Source: Punica granatum (taxonomy: Eukaryota; Streptophyta; Magnoliopsida; Myrtales; Lythraceae). Taken from it: a stretch of 64,000 nt of DNA. Positions 47,738 through 59,010 of the stretch are shown here, piece by piece; the stretch's first letter is position 1, and each line of letters begins with the position of its first letter. The translations under genes and the position numbers were made by a program. A model generated the notes under the pieces. That model was not told the origin of the DNA. It searched no databases and saw nothing but the letters and a program-made list of their open reading frames with translations. The DNA lies in NCBI RefSeq assembly GCF_007655135.1, contig NC_045129.1, positions 19,194,274-19,258,273 of the forward strand. Direction: 5' to 3'.

Positions 47738-49440
47738 ACATCGGCAACTATGGCCGAGTAGAGTGGAACTGAAGTCCAGTTGGTAAGCTCCTCATCCTCC
47801 CGTACAGGGCGGATATGAACCCTAGAAGATGTCTCCTCAGTGACGGCATATATGGCTGGCAAAGCCAAAAACGCTTCAACTGCATCCGAAGAGAAGTCAT
47901 CTGTTTCAGTGATCGGGCTCTCGGAGGTGCCTCCCATGATTTGCGGTGGTGCTGCAAAAAACTGTGAGAGGGGTGGAACTGGAATGCCCCTACAAAGCTT
48001 TACGTAATATGCAGCAAGGCGGTGTAGATGTTTTCCACGACGAGCTTGCATGATCTCATGACAGGAGGGGCGAAAGCCGAGTCCCCTCCTATTGCAGTAT
48101 TCCTCCATTTCAATCGGTCGAAGGATTCCCTGTGCACGTGCCCCGAGTCCAGTTCCAGGGACATAATTGTTCTTCAAGAGAACTTTTCCAATCATGCGAT
48201 CAGTTCGTGATGGACTGACCTCTCCGTAGTCTCGAATTACAGAAATCATGTCGAAAGAATGGAAGGGGAGATTCTGATCTTCTCCAATGCTGATATAAGG
48301 GATGGCCGTTTCCTTATAGACTGCATAATCTTCCTCGCCGTTGACAGTGATAAGTTTGCCTTCAGCAAAGAATTTTAACTTCTGGTGCAATGATGAAGGA
48401 ATAGCGCCGGCGGCGTGAATCCATGGCCTTCCAAGTAGGAGACTAAAAGCATTGGGTATTTCAAGGATCTGGAAGGTAATAGAGAATGAGCAAGGACCCA
48501 CATCAATTAGGAGATCAATTTCACCGTTCACCACTCTCTTAGAACCGTCAAAGGCTCGAACGGTGGTCTTGCTTGCACGAATGCGACTCATGTCCACGTT
48601 CATCTGTTTCAACGTGGAGACGGGGCAAACGTTAAGAGCAGAGCCGTTGTCGATCATGACTCGACCAACGACGTGGTTGTTGCACTTGCAAACTATATGC
48701 AATGCCCGCAAGTGTCCTTGTCCTTCCGAGGGAATTTCGTCTTCCGAAAAAGAAATCTGATTCGAGAAAATAGAGTTCATCGTCTCCTCGATTCTATCCG
48801 GTGCAGTATCTTTTGGGACTTGTGCCGTAGTGAGAACTTTCAGCAAAGCGTTCCGATGCGGTTCGGAGTTCAAAAGCAATGCGAGCAGCGATATATGAGC
48901 TGGTGACTTGCTCATTTGCTCGACCACTTGGTATTCACTTGCTTTGATCACCTTCATGAAATCTTCGGCTTCTTGATCGGTGACCTTCTTTGTAGAGTGT
49001 GACACGGCTTTTGGAACGGTTGAGAACTCAGTAGCAGGAGCCTTTCCTTTGTCAACAGGCTCTAGACCCTGATAAACCCGTCCTGAACGCGTGATTCCCA
49101 TCGCGCTCATTTCCAGTTCTGCACTGGCAACCTCGCTCTCATATGTCCAGGGAACTCGACTATCGTGATAAGGCTCCTTTGCAGGAACTTCTATAACGAA
49201 CGGGGCGGGAGCGAATGCGACTTCTACTGGAGCATAGTTAATGGCAAATGGAGTTGAGGCCTTTTGCGCGTCTTCTTCCTCCTCAATAGCAGCAATGCTA
49301 ATCATGTTCACAGAAGGTCCTGAACCTGATCCATGATCAGGAAGAGGATTTGCACGGACATTCGGCGGCTTCACCTCGTTAAAGGAGATTTGTCTTGCAT
49401 CAATCATCTCCTGGATTTTATCCCGGAGTCTCCAACAAGT
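47738..49440 (-). pseudogene. pro: Element C: aspartic protease with G-patch-like tail
   Basis: Same frame as gag. The protease core has VMIDNGSALNVCPVSTLKQM (near 48600-48665; DNG in place of the usual DTG/DSG) and LLLGRPWIHAAGAIPSSLHQ (near 48380-48440). A glycine-rich segment TGLGARAQG...RRGLGFRPSCHE (near 48060-48160) looks like the G-patch that follows protease in some retroviruses. The exon ends with YSAIVADV at the intron donor. This part itself has no stop codon, but it lies downstream of two stops in gag. Domain limits are approximate. It would process the Gag-Pol precursor. Confidence 0.85.
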
Positions 49441-51333
49441 ATCCAGAGTGTGACCAGGAGCACCCTGATGAAATTCACAGCGAAGATTTTGGTTATGCAT
49501 GGACGGATCGAAACGGGGACCTTGTGCTTCTGTTTTGATCTTGTCGCCTGCAAGGAGCTGTCTGAATATGTGAGAGGGGGGAGCTGGTAAATTGGTGTAT
49601 GGCTTGCGCGAACGCGGTTGAGCAGCACTGTCATGTTGAGTTCTAGGAGCTGGAACACGTTGAGCCGGCTAAGGAGGTCTCGAAGCCGGGGGTCTAACTT
49701 GTTGAACTTGAATAGGAGGATATGGTTGCGGAGGTTGCGACTGGATAACAGTGGGCGGGGTTGAGAAATAAGCTTGCGGCGTTTGATGAGGTTGCACATA
49801 CTGCACGGGATGCGCATATGCCCGAGAAGTCGGTAATGCAGGGGTGTAGTCCACCGACATTGGCTATGGAGCTTGATGTCCAGAATTGATGATGCCAATA
49901 GTTGCGTCTTTGCCTCTTCTGGATATTCCGGCAATTTGTTTCTTCGGTGTCTCTCCGTCCTTCTTCCTTGACGGGCCTTCAATTCTTCCTAGCTTAACAC
50001 CCATATCCAACTTCTTTCCTGCCTCAATCAGGTCTGAGAAAGAGGAAGTATGAGCCAGGAGATGTAAGTAATATGCGCCTCTGAGTGTAGAATGAAACAG
50101 TTGAACTTGCTGTTGCTCAGTGATTGGTGGAATGTGCTTTGCCGCTTTTCCTCTCCATTCCGTTGCGTATGCTTCGAAAGTTTGACTTTCTCTCATCTCT
50201 GTCATGCTAAGATCAAGAAGAGTAGGAGGTGTCTCTGCACAGAATCGGTACTGGTCGAGGAATTTCTGAGAAAGATCTGTCCATGTAGGGATGTCGCCGG
50301 CTTTCAGGGTCATAAACCAATCTAGCGCCGATCCCGTAAGACTGTCTTGGAAAGTCTGGATGACAAATTCCTCGTAATCCCAATACGAAAGCATTTTGCT
50401 ATGATAGTGACGGAGATGATGCCGAGGGTCTTTGGTCCCATCGTACCTCTTAAAATCTGGAATCTTGATCTTAGGGGGCAGCAACATGCCCGGAAAGAGA
50501 TTCCAGTCACTGTCACCGAAGTCAGGACGAGACGTGCCTGCTTGGAGGGTTCGAATGGTTTCCTCCATTCTCTTCATTCTTTTCTCCTGTTCATTTTCAG
50601 GAGGAATGTTTGTCGGTAGAACTGCAGGTGCGGCATGAGTAGGCGTGCCTGGCTCAGTGGGGGGAATATTTAGAGGCGGTGGAGTTTGGTAGGAGAAGCT
50701 CATTTGGGTTTGTGGAGCTTGGAAGGAAAAAGGTTCCGCAGTGGGAGCAGGGATTTGTGTGATCGCGACTGGAGGAACCATCGGTGGTGGAACGGTGTAA
50801 ATTGGAGATTGAGTAGGTATGGTGAGCGGCGGCAAAGTGAGCATCGCGGGATCTGTTGATAAGAATGTCGCGGGTGGAAACGGCACTGATGTAGGAGCCG
50901 GTGGTGGTGGCATAGGATCACTGACTGGGCTGACTGTCGGCACATATGTCATTGCTGGAAAAGACATATCTTCGCTATCAGTCACATAAATAGGAGGGTC
51001 GATCGGGTTCCGGTGAACAGTTGTCCTGCGTTCAGGAGGCGGAGTGTGGCTCGAGGAAGCTCGGTTTTGATCCCGAAGCATAGCCATGAGCTCTGTCATA
51101 TTGGTATTCATGTTGGCAGCCAACTGGTTAACCATCCCTTCGAGTGCAGCAAAATGCACGGGATCGACAACATTGGATGACGCCTGTGCAGGAGAAGGGA
51201 AGTGCGTTGGAAAAGCGCCGGAATACGCTATAGATGCTGGAGATGACATCACGCGTGTGTCTTCCGGAAGGGACTGTACAGGCATCGGTGGCGCGTCTTG
51301 CTCCGAGATAACGGGTTGTTGCTCTTTGGCCAT
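49441..51333 (-). pseudogene. gag: Element C: Gag polyprotein with two in-frame amber codons
   Basis: ATG at 51333. The first roughly 270 residues are proline-rich and low in complexity. The retrotransposon gag domain follows (IKIPDFKRYDGTKDP, DSLTGSALDWFMTL, FLDQYRF, FEAYATEWRGKAAKHI), then a proline/glutamine-rich linker and a zinc-knuckle-like CEFHQGAPGHTLDTC near 49450-49490. TAG codons at 49864-49866 and 49669-49671 interrupt it without changing frame, both in the Pro/Gln-rich linker and both one change from CAG. I take them as decay, though readthrough cannot be excluded. Gag would form the cytoplasmic particle. A possible splice acceptor, GCACGCAG/AAG, lies four bases before the ATG. 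Confidence 0.88.
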
Positions 51334-51638
51334 TCTTCTGCGTGCCCGAGTAGGATATCGATGCGACGCCAGTTGTTAGTACCTGTGTATGTGTAAGTGT
51401 ATAAGTGTAATTGTTGTGTGTTGACCATCTTCGAGATGTAAATGACAATATATGAATGCATGAGATGTATGAGTTTAAAAACACTAATGCCATTACATCA
51501 GTTTGATTCACGTTTCATAATTTACAAAGGCAGTCTGTTCGAAAGGAAACATAAACATTAAACCGACAACTGTTACGACCCGTAGCTGAGTGAGCGCTAC
51601 GCGGGTTCTGTACAGGCAAAAATGCTCAGCAACTGAGC
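51334..51638 (-). other. Spacer between ORF1 and gag in element C, with a candidate 3' splice site
   Basis: Non-coding. Minus strand TACTAAC (51381-51375), a perfect match to the branch-point consensus, is 38 nt before GCACGCAG/AAGAATG, whose AG is 51339-51338. An alternative acceptor ACATACACAG is just upstream of TACTAAC. Together with the donor at the ORF1 ATG these would define an intron holding all of ORF1. Confidence 0.5.
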
Positions 51639-53135
51639 TCAAGGATGGGAGATCCTGCGTGCTCTTGACTGCGCCCGATCCAACGTAGCGCTCAAACGCG
51701 CTATCTCCCTGTCTTGGCTCACTACACGTGCACGAGTTTGAGTTAACTCGCTCTGAAGTTCTCTGTGGTCGGTGAGTTCTGCATGAATATCCACTAGCTC
51801 ACAGCGAAGACGATCTCGCTCTGCCCTAATAACCTGCAGCTTTGTGCGCACGGCTCCTTGGACTGAGCTCTCTGCATTTGGAATGTCTGCCTGCGGTGTC
51901 TGCAGCATCTGTGGCATGCGTAGCCGACGAACAGGTGCGAATCCATACGGATGGAACTGCATCACATACGCTGCTGTAGCTGAGAAAACTCGCTCCTCGT
52001 CAGTGGGATGCTCTGGGAAGTACAGTTCCTGGACGATGCGCGTGCTCCATAAGCGTCGGACCTCTCTAACCCGTAGAATCCTATCCGGGAGTGAAATTGT
52101 GGTGTTTGCCCACCTGAAACGGTGTGAAGTGCGATCTGCCTCTATAGGAATATCTTGTAGCCCACCGAGTTGTCTAATGACTCGGGCTGGAAAGATAAGT
52201 GTGCTCCCTAAATGAATGATTAAGGGAAGTCCTATAACTGAAGAACATCCAATGATCATGGGACCGCCAGGATTCCAACGTGTAGTCCATAAAAACTGTG
52301 CTGGGGTGAGTTCTTCCATAAACCGCATCCAGTCGGTGTAGTTACGGTCGGAGGGTCGAAACACATGAAATAAAAGAGCGATGAGTGATCGCTCGTCGGT
52401 GATACATGAAAAAGGATGGGATAAGCCAAACGGTCTGATATGTGCTAGAAGCCAAATCTGAAGCAGATGTGGGGATCCTCTCATCCTGCCCCGTCAATTC
52501 TCTCGTACATAGTCAAGAGACCGAATGGTCTCAGCCAAAACGGCTTCCACATAACTATGGCCTCCTACCACTTGGAGGATGACCTGAGCAAGTGCCCTGT
52601 CTGTGAGGTTCGACGAGTACAGGAATAGCATAGTCCCGAAGATGAGCAAAAGAAACCCGTGACAAGCGTCACGCTGATAAGACTCTCCCGTGGCATTCAG
52701 AGCACGGGCCTGTATGAAATCTATGAGCCATGTAGTCCTAATGCTGTGCTCCCCTCCATATTGAAGCTCGCAATGAACTTCTTCGTTGCGGAGACCTAAA
52801 AGGATGGCTAGTCTGTTCTGTATCGTGGCAAACTGGTTAGGCACCACGATGTCATGAATCGGTGTAGACCGCTGAAGGAGTGTCGCATATTCTTCTACTG
52901 TGGGGGCTAACTCTGTCCCATGAAAGCTGAAAACGGCTCGCTGAGTGTCCCAAAAACTAATGGCAGTTCTGAGTAGGGTCCAATCAACGGGAGAATCGGC
53001 GAGTAATGGTAGGTCTCCTATGATGAGCCGGAGGAATGCACGGTCCACTGGGCGGAATGTGTTCCAAAGGCGAGTAATGTCCGCAGATGGCGTGATGATG
53101 ATATCAAGCCTAGGACAGGGACGCGAGCGATCCAT
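51639..53135 (-). pseudogene. Element C: DUF7745-like ORF1 with one internal stop
   Basis: ATG at 53135 (MDRSRPCPRLDIIITPSADI). The same landmarks as in A: FWDTQRAVFSFHGTELAPTV, DACHGFLLLIFGTMLFLYSS, VVGGHSYVEAVLAETIRSLD, then MRGSPHLLQIWLLAHIRPFG and a C-terminal coiled coil (LRCELVDIHAELTDHRELQ onward) ending RARRISHP. A TGA at 52494-52496, where A has an Arg codon, splits the frame into 213 and 281 codons in phase; CGA to TGA explains it. The rest is undamaged. Closely related to A, less so to B. Function unknown. Directly before the ATG is TTTAG/GTAAGA. Confidence 0.88.
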
Positions 53136-53727
53136 TCTTACCTAAATGGAGAAGATGTTGGTTTAATGTTTATAAACAAACTGATGCAATGTCCTAGTTT
53201 GTTTTGAAAACATGCATGCAGGTGCAGAAAATAAATTATAGCACGAGTTCTTTACATTATACAACACTCCTTTAGTGAAAACAACAAAAGGCTCGCCTAA
53301 AAGAAAAACTACGAGCCGACTCAAAGACTCAACTTTTGGGTCGGTTGGCGGCGTGAAGGTTATTTTTGGTCCAGCATGACAGTCCCTGTTTATGCATGGT
53401 TCCAATGTTCTATTGGGAAAACCACTAACTAGGGATGGGGGCTCCCGATTCAAGGGTGTCAATTCCTTGAAATCGAGCGAGGATCTTTGGGGGCCGGTTC
53501 GGTGGCGGAGCCGACTCGATCCATTCCCTTACTCGGAACCTCTGACTAACCTGGCTTCCTAAATCGGCGCCCGTGGGATTTCAGGCAAGGTACCTAAATC
53601 CACTAGAATGATGCAATGCAAGTGCAGAAGGTAAAGGTGCATAAAGTAGATAAGCAGAAAATTGTAGGAAGCGGTAAATGAACATGCAAGCAAGCAAACG
53701 AATCGAGCCTGAACCAACTAAGTATGT
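53136..53727 (-). other. Leader of element C between primer-binding site and ORF1
   Basis: No coding potential. Shares blocks with the A leader (near 53430: CTAACTAGGGATGGGGGCTC). Ends with CTTCTCCATTTAG/GTAAGA next to the ORF1 ATG, which reads both as an acceptor and a donor. Confidence 0.75.
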
Positions 53728-53744
53728 CCCCAGAGGAGTCGCCA
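53728..53744 (-). other. Primer-binding site of element C (tRNA-Arg type)
   Basis: TGGCGACTCCTCTGGGG on the minus strand, one base different from the intact site in B, three bases from the LTR end. Confidence 0.85.
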
Positions 53745-56544
53745 AGCTGTACGGACCCGAATGTGGACTCTCGTCGGGGCCCGCATTGCGCGCTTTTGGA
53801 TCGCGCGGCTTGGGGGGTGTCCACCTTCCCGTGGGGACGCGTGACGGACACGCGTGAGAGAAGGAGTCGCCACTTATCATTTTACGACCCGTAGGTCGAG
53901 GGCGGATAAGTCACCCGGGTCTAGGGGTATGGAACACCTAGTTTGTTGTTAAGGCATTGATCTGTGCGGAACCGTAAAATCCGTGTTCGGGGGTTCATGT
54001 TATGTACGGGCCTATATCCCGCACACCCTTTCGGTACTCTGGTTTACTAGGCTTGCATGTTTTATGATTTACCGCATGAATTAAGCTGTACTCGGCTCGC
54101 ACGTTTTGACACCGGAGATTCGGTGAACCAAACGATGTCGGTTGAGGAGCCGAGAGAGAAGTAAACCCGTATGTCGGGGAGTTGGTTCACAATCTTGTGT
54201 TACAGTTCATCGAACCATGGAGGTTGAATCCCTGCGTGAACTTGAACCACGAGTTCTTGGATTTACTTGTATCTGGGCAAGCATTAGACCGATTCGATTA
54301 ATTCGACTCTCGGACCGTTCGCTCACCGACTTGAATTCTTACAGAATAAAAGTACAAAATGAAATCCTTACAATGCTCTCGAAAACAATAAATACAAATT
54401 ACAAAAGGGTTGAATTCCAGTCGTTTTGCGTTCGGTTATTATTCCACTCTAACTCACCGTGAGTTTAGGGAAAAGACCGATGATTAGGGCGTTGGACTCT
54501 GTGAGTGTTGATTAGGGTGTTGGACCCTATGGTCGATGATTAGGGCGTTGAACCCTAATATTTTTCGGCCTAAGGATCAGGCTCGACCCGCATGGCAAGC
54601 AGGTGCGGAAAGATAACACACAACATGTTAATAACAGACAAAGTGTTTGTTATTGTCGTGTTTACGTGAATTAACAGATTATTAACCAAGGGGTGTTTTT
54701 GCAAGCAAATGCCATATGCTAAACAATCAAACATGTGCCAATGTTTTAGCATTCGGCTTTGTTTTGAGAACTTGACAAAGAGAGTCAAATCTCAGGTGTG
54801 TGGATTGCTTTTACAGTTGTTCCGTATTGTGACACTGAATTACCACTGGATTAACCAAACTCGTGTTTTGACTCTAGATTTGGAATCTAGAATTCCTCCT
54901 GACCCTTATCTAGTGTTTGGTTAGGTCGAGTGAAAGGTCAATCAGCATTTTTACATGTTTTCTGACAGAGATAACCGTTCTAGTTACCCGAGTCTATGTT
55001 AGGATGACAGAAACTCATCAGTTAGATAGGAAAAGACTATGCAGATGAACCTGCACCTGAACAGGTAGCCCGTTCTTATCGCGTACTGTAGTGTTTCTGT
55101 CATGCTAACCCTAAGAGTGTCGCTGAATTGTGAAAAGACGATTTTTGCCCTTTATTTGAAAATTGTTTTCAGAAAAGGGGAAACATCGTAGTGCGGGCGA
55201 CCTCGGCCTGTAGCCGGTGTCAACCAAATCCCTAGATCGTCCAGGGTTGTGCAAGAACCCCGAAAAAAGCCAAGGAACCGGTCGATCTGCCCGGAAGTGA
55301 TCTAGAAAGATCTTCTGTATCGTGACCTGAGCTACCTGGAATCAGGTAAAAACTCGAGTTGAGACACAGAAGCCCTTTTCAGACGTCCATGCTACATCGG
55401 ACCGCGTGTTTCGGGTTTCGAAATTGATAAGTTTGAAAAGGGCATCAACGTCATTTGACGACTCGTCGACGCGAGTTATCAGTTAACGGCCAATTTGTGC
55501 AAACTTTATCAGTGTGAAGTGGGTTTAATCATGTGGGCGTTCCGATTAACCCTTTCTTGGAATTAATGCTTAAGGGTTATAGCCGAATGCATTAATTAGG
55601 AAAATGATTCGTGATTCGACGACCAAAATGAACCCATAACGATCAAGGATAATTCAGTTGAATAACTGACAATATCCTTATAACCGAATGGATCCAAATG
55701 AGTCCTCGATACATGAATCCATGTACGTTTATTTTAAAAGAGTCTTTAAACGATACTTTAACATAGGAATCGTAAAGACATTGAAGTTAAAAAAATTCAC
55801 ACCATCCGATAAACGAATTAAACTTGAGATAAGGAAATCATTCTTGACCCAAGGAAGGCCAAGAAGCCCTCGGCTTCATCTTATAAAAGGTGGCCGAAGG
55901 TTCTCATGACTCTATCCGAGTCACAAATGATTTCCTAGTCGTGGTTTAATTATTTTTCGCATGCTCAAACATCAACCGTGATAAATAACACTCCTTTTTA
56001 ACAAAAAGCCGGTGTTATCACGATTTGTTTAGCTCATTTAAACATACAAACATTCACAAATGTGTTAGTTAAGGAAATGATAAAATAACACCGGCTTCAT
56101 GCATGCAATAAGGATACAACAAGCTCGGAAACTAACTTGCATCGGCTAAGGAGACCGATCTTAACCCGGAAAGAGCAATTTAAGTCTCAACCCTCTCATT
56201 TAGAGACTTGGCCGAGAGTTAGTTTGCCATAGTCGGGTCGGGATAGTCTTCTTTACGATGATCCAAGCCCTTTTCCGACATGCTAGCAAGTCATGAGGTA
56301 GTGCACATGCATAATATAACATAAAATTGCATAAAAATTGAATTTTGCAAGTTAAACATGAATGAAACACCATAATACTCCATAGCCATGCAAAAATATG
56401 AAAAGCCCTAACTCCTCTAGGTCGAGAATGTTTTACCTAGCCTCGGGATACGAGGAAAGAGTCGGGGAAGTGTTTGAGAGTCGGGTGACTCGGTGGAACC
56501 CTTGAGAGAGTATTCGAGTGCAAGGGTGGGCGTGCACGAGCACG

Positions 56545-57235
56545 GTCAGGCACGGTGACGGGCGTCGGGCACGAGGACGGGCGTCAGGCACGGTGACAGG
56601 TGCTGGCGACGGTGACAGGTGCTGGCGACGGTTACGGGTGCTGGTGGCGCTGGTGACGGGTGCTGGTGACAGGCACGGGCGTGCTCGATGACGGACGCTG
56701 GGGTGCTCGGTGACGGGCGCTGGTGGTGCTGGTGACGGGCGCTGGCGACGCTGGTGACGGGCGCTGGTGGCGCTGGTGACGCTGGTGACGAGCGTTGGTG
56801 GCGCTGGTGACGAGCGCCGATGACGGACGCTGGGGTGCTCGGTGACGAGCGCTGGCGACGCTGGTGACGGGCGTTGGTGGCGCTGGTGACGCTGGTGACG
56901 AGCGCTGGTGGCGCTGGTGACGAGCTCCGGTGACGGGCACGGGCGTGCTCGATGACGGACGCTGGGGTGCTCGGTGATAGGCGCTGGTGACGGGCACGAG
57001 CGTGCTCGATGACGGACGCTGGGGTGCTCGGTGACGAGCGCTGGGGACAGGCACGGGCGTGCTCGATGACGGACGCTGGGGTGCTCGGTGACGGGCGCTG
57101 GGGTGCTCGGTGACGGGCGCTGGCGACGGGTTGGTGACGGGTGCTGGTGACAGGCACGGGCGTGCTCGATGACGGACGCTGGGGTGCTCGGTGACGGGCG
57201 CTGGTGGAGCTGGTGACGCTAGTGACGCGTCACTG
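56545..57235 (-). repeat. 57-bp tandem array in the C 5' LTR
   Basis: Same unit as at 34900-35645 but with more GCTGGTGACG variants and fewer full units, so the array has rearranged since insertion or during reverse transcription. It lies between the TATA-like site and the donor-like site, hence in the leader of the transcript. Confidence 0.88.
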
Positions 57236-57565
57236 TTCACCCGAGAGCTCCAACTTTACCCGAAATGATTAAAACGACCGAAAACGATCAGCAAATGACT
57301 TCAAACTAAAAAACTGGGTTCAGAAATGGAATCCTTGGGTCCAAAACATGTCGTCCATGAGGTTTGAGGAATTTTGGATATAAGTCGGAATAGTGCCCGC
57401 TATGGATCCCGACCTAAACTCTAAGGATATTTGGCTTGGTTTTCGGTTTTCATCAAGTTATTTGCTTGCTGCTGGTTCCTGAGAAGTTGAGAGCATTTTC
57501 GAGAGGGAGAAACTAGCAAGATCACGTGTGCTTCATGAATGATTAACTTAATGACAAGTATGCAA

Positions 57566-57572
57566 TATATAT
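57566..57572 (-). promoter_or_regulatory. TATA-like sequence in the C 5' LTR
   Basis: TATATAT at the position where B and D have TATAAAT. The match is weaker than in the other LTRs. Same in the 3' LTR at 35981-35987. Confidence 0.3.
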
Positions 57573-59005
57573 GTGAAGCTAATGAGCAATTAAGCAAAAC
57601 AAAGCACCATTAAGGGCCTCATTAACAAAAGTCGGTTGCCCTAATGGAGATGAGGATGAATGTCCTCCATGTATCTTGATGAGGAAGAGCCAAGAAGCAT
57701 TAATGGAGGTGGAGTTAATGGCTTGAGTGTTGACTAGAAAGACCAAAGATATTTTGGGCTAGGTGAGGGCAAGAGAGGAAGAGGAAAAGGCCGAAGATTG
57801 ACATTTTTCATGGAGAAATGTCCCGGATGTGTGTGAGGCTCGGAAGCCGGTTTTGCTCATTGTAAGTGACCAGGGCGAAGTTGTCCGCTTCTGATAGCAT
57901 ATCTCGTATCTGCATCTCACGTTGGTCATTTTGACATAAATTGTCAGACAACGTGAACAATCATCCCTTGAGCCGATAATGCTAACGTGGGGCCGGAGAC
58001 GTCCTAGGAGGCCGAAACTGGATTTCTCAGGATGACTTCTGAGTTGTTTGGGTACTCCGGAGATTACTGTAATCTCTGTTTGTCAAGGTCAGACCTCCAA
58101 GGACTTGAAAAGTGTATCTGAGACCTCTAAAGCATTGCTCGGGAGGTCTAGATGAGTCGTGTGGTTTATTCCGACGATTCCACGTTGAGCCTTGAGAAGG
58201 CTAACATGATGTAGGGTAGACACTCGACATCAAGTTTCCGTGAAAAGAACCTCCGGATATGCATTTCCACTGAAAAAGGCCATTTCCGCTCCTCGGAGGT
58301 TACTCGGGAAATTGATAAACGTTTTGCTGTCTGTTTTGCCCAATTGCGAATATCCGCTAGAGTTTTTAGGGCAATGCGGTATGAACTTCATTTGCCGTAA
58401 TTCCATCAGACCAGTCTCCGGCTATGCTCTTCTGAGGAAGGGTATGCTTGTTTTGCCGCTCGGAAATCATTTGAAGCGTCTGTGTGACTTCCGAGAGTCA
58501 TCTGAAGCATTGATCATGCTCTGTGTGCTGATGGGGCATGGCCACGTCTGATATTTGGAATTAACTTTTCTCCAGGAAACCGGCATTTTTGGACTTCCAC
58601 TGAAAAGTTGTCTGTACACAGAAAGTTGTTCTGTATAGAGCAGATGATTTGCAAAATGCCTTTGAGGACACTTTTCATCTATTTGGCATTGGAGTGGATT
58701 TTTGGAGTCCAATATTGGCTATCTTCTGACGATTGAGCGAACTATCGGAAGATAGTACCGTCCGTGTGATATACTGAAAATGCCGGTTTTGGACATTGTT
58801 GAGCTCTCTGGTCGCTCTGTTGCCTTTTGGTGACCCCTAGAGTCCTTCTGTCACGTCCATGGGTCATTTGTTCAATTTTGCCAACTTGAGGATAAATAGT
58901 GATTTGTTGCTCTGCCGAACCGTTTTCTGTCTTTTGCTCAAGTTGTGGCTTGGATCATTGCTGATATCGTTGTTTGGAATGGTGAGCCAAAATGGGGTGC
59001 TGACA

Positions 59006-59010
59006 CCCCC
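59006..59010 (+). repeat. Right target-site duplication of element C (CCCCC)
   Basis: First five of seven C bases after the LTR end; pairs with 32177-32181. Confidence 0.82.

Larger units (their letters stand above)
32182..59005 (-). mobile_element. Element C: full-structure Ogre-like retrotransposon (about 22.2 kb without the nested solo LTR)
   Basis: Minus-strand order: 5' LTR 53748-59005, primer-binding site 53728-53744, DUF7745 gene 53135-51639, gag and protease 51333-47738, intron 47737-47547, RT-RNase H 47546-45876, second RNase H and integrase 41277-39502, 3' UTR, polypurine tract 37588-37601, 3' LTR 32182-37587. The solo LTR D splits pol. CCCCC flanks the element and its insertion splits O between the second RNase H and integrase. 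All genes are present but carry single in-frame stops, so it was an autonomous type that has decayed. Confidence 0.93.
53748..59005 (-). repeat. 5' LTR of element C (5.26 kb)
   Basis: Minus strand TGTCAGCACC (59005) to GGGTCCGTACA (53748). Differs from the 3' LTR by point changes, a 169-bp deletion with CCGA at both breakpoints (near 57796), different short repeats near 54480-54560 and copy changes in the 57-bp array. Splice-donor-like GGCTAG/GTAAAA with GT at 56436-56435. A weak TATATAT lies at 57566-57572. Confidence 0.92.

Noticed and set aside
49669..49866. Two in-frame TAG codons as programmed readthrough sites
   Set aside because: Kept only as an alternative: there are two close together, both fit CAG to TAG decay, and similar stops are scattered through the rest of C.
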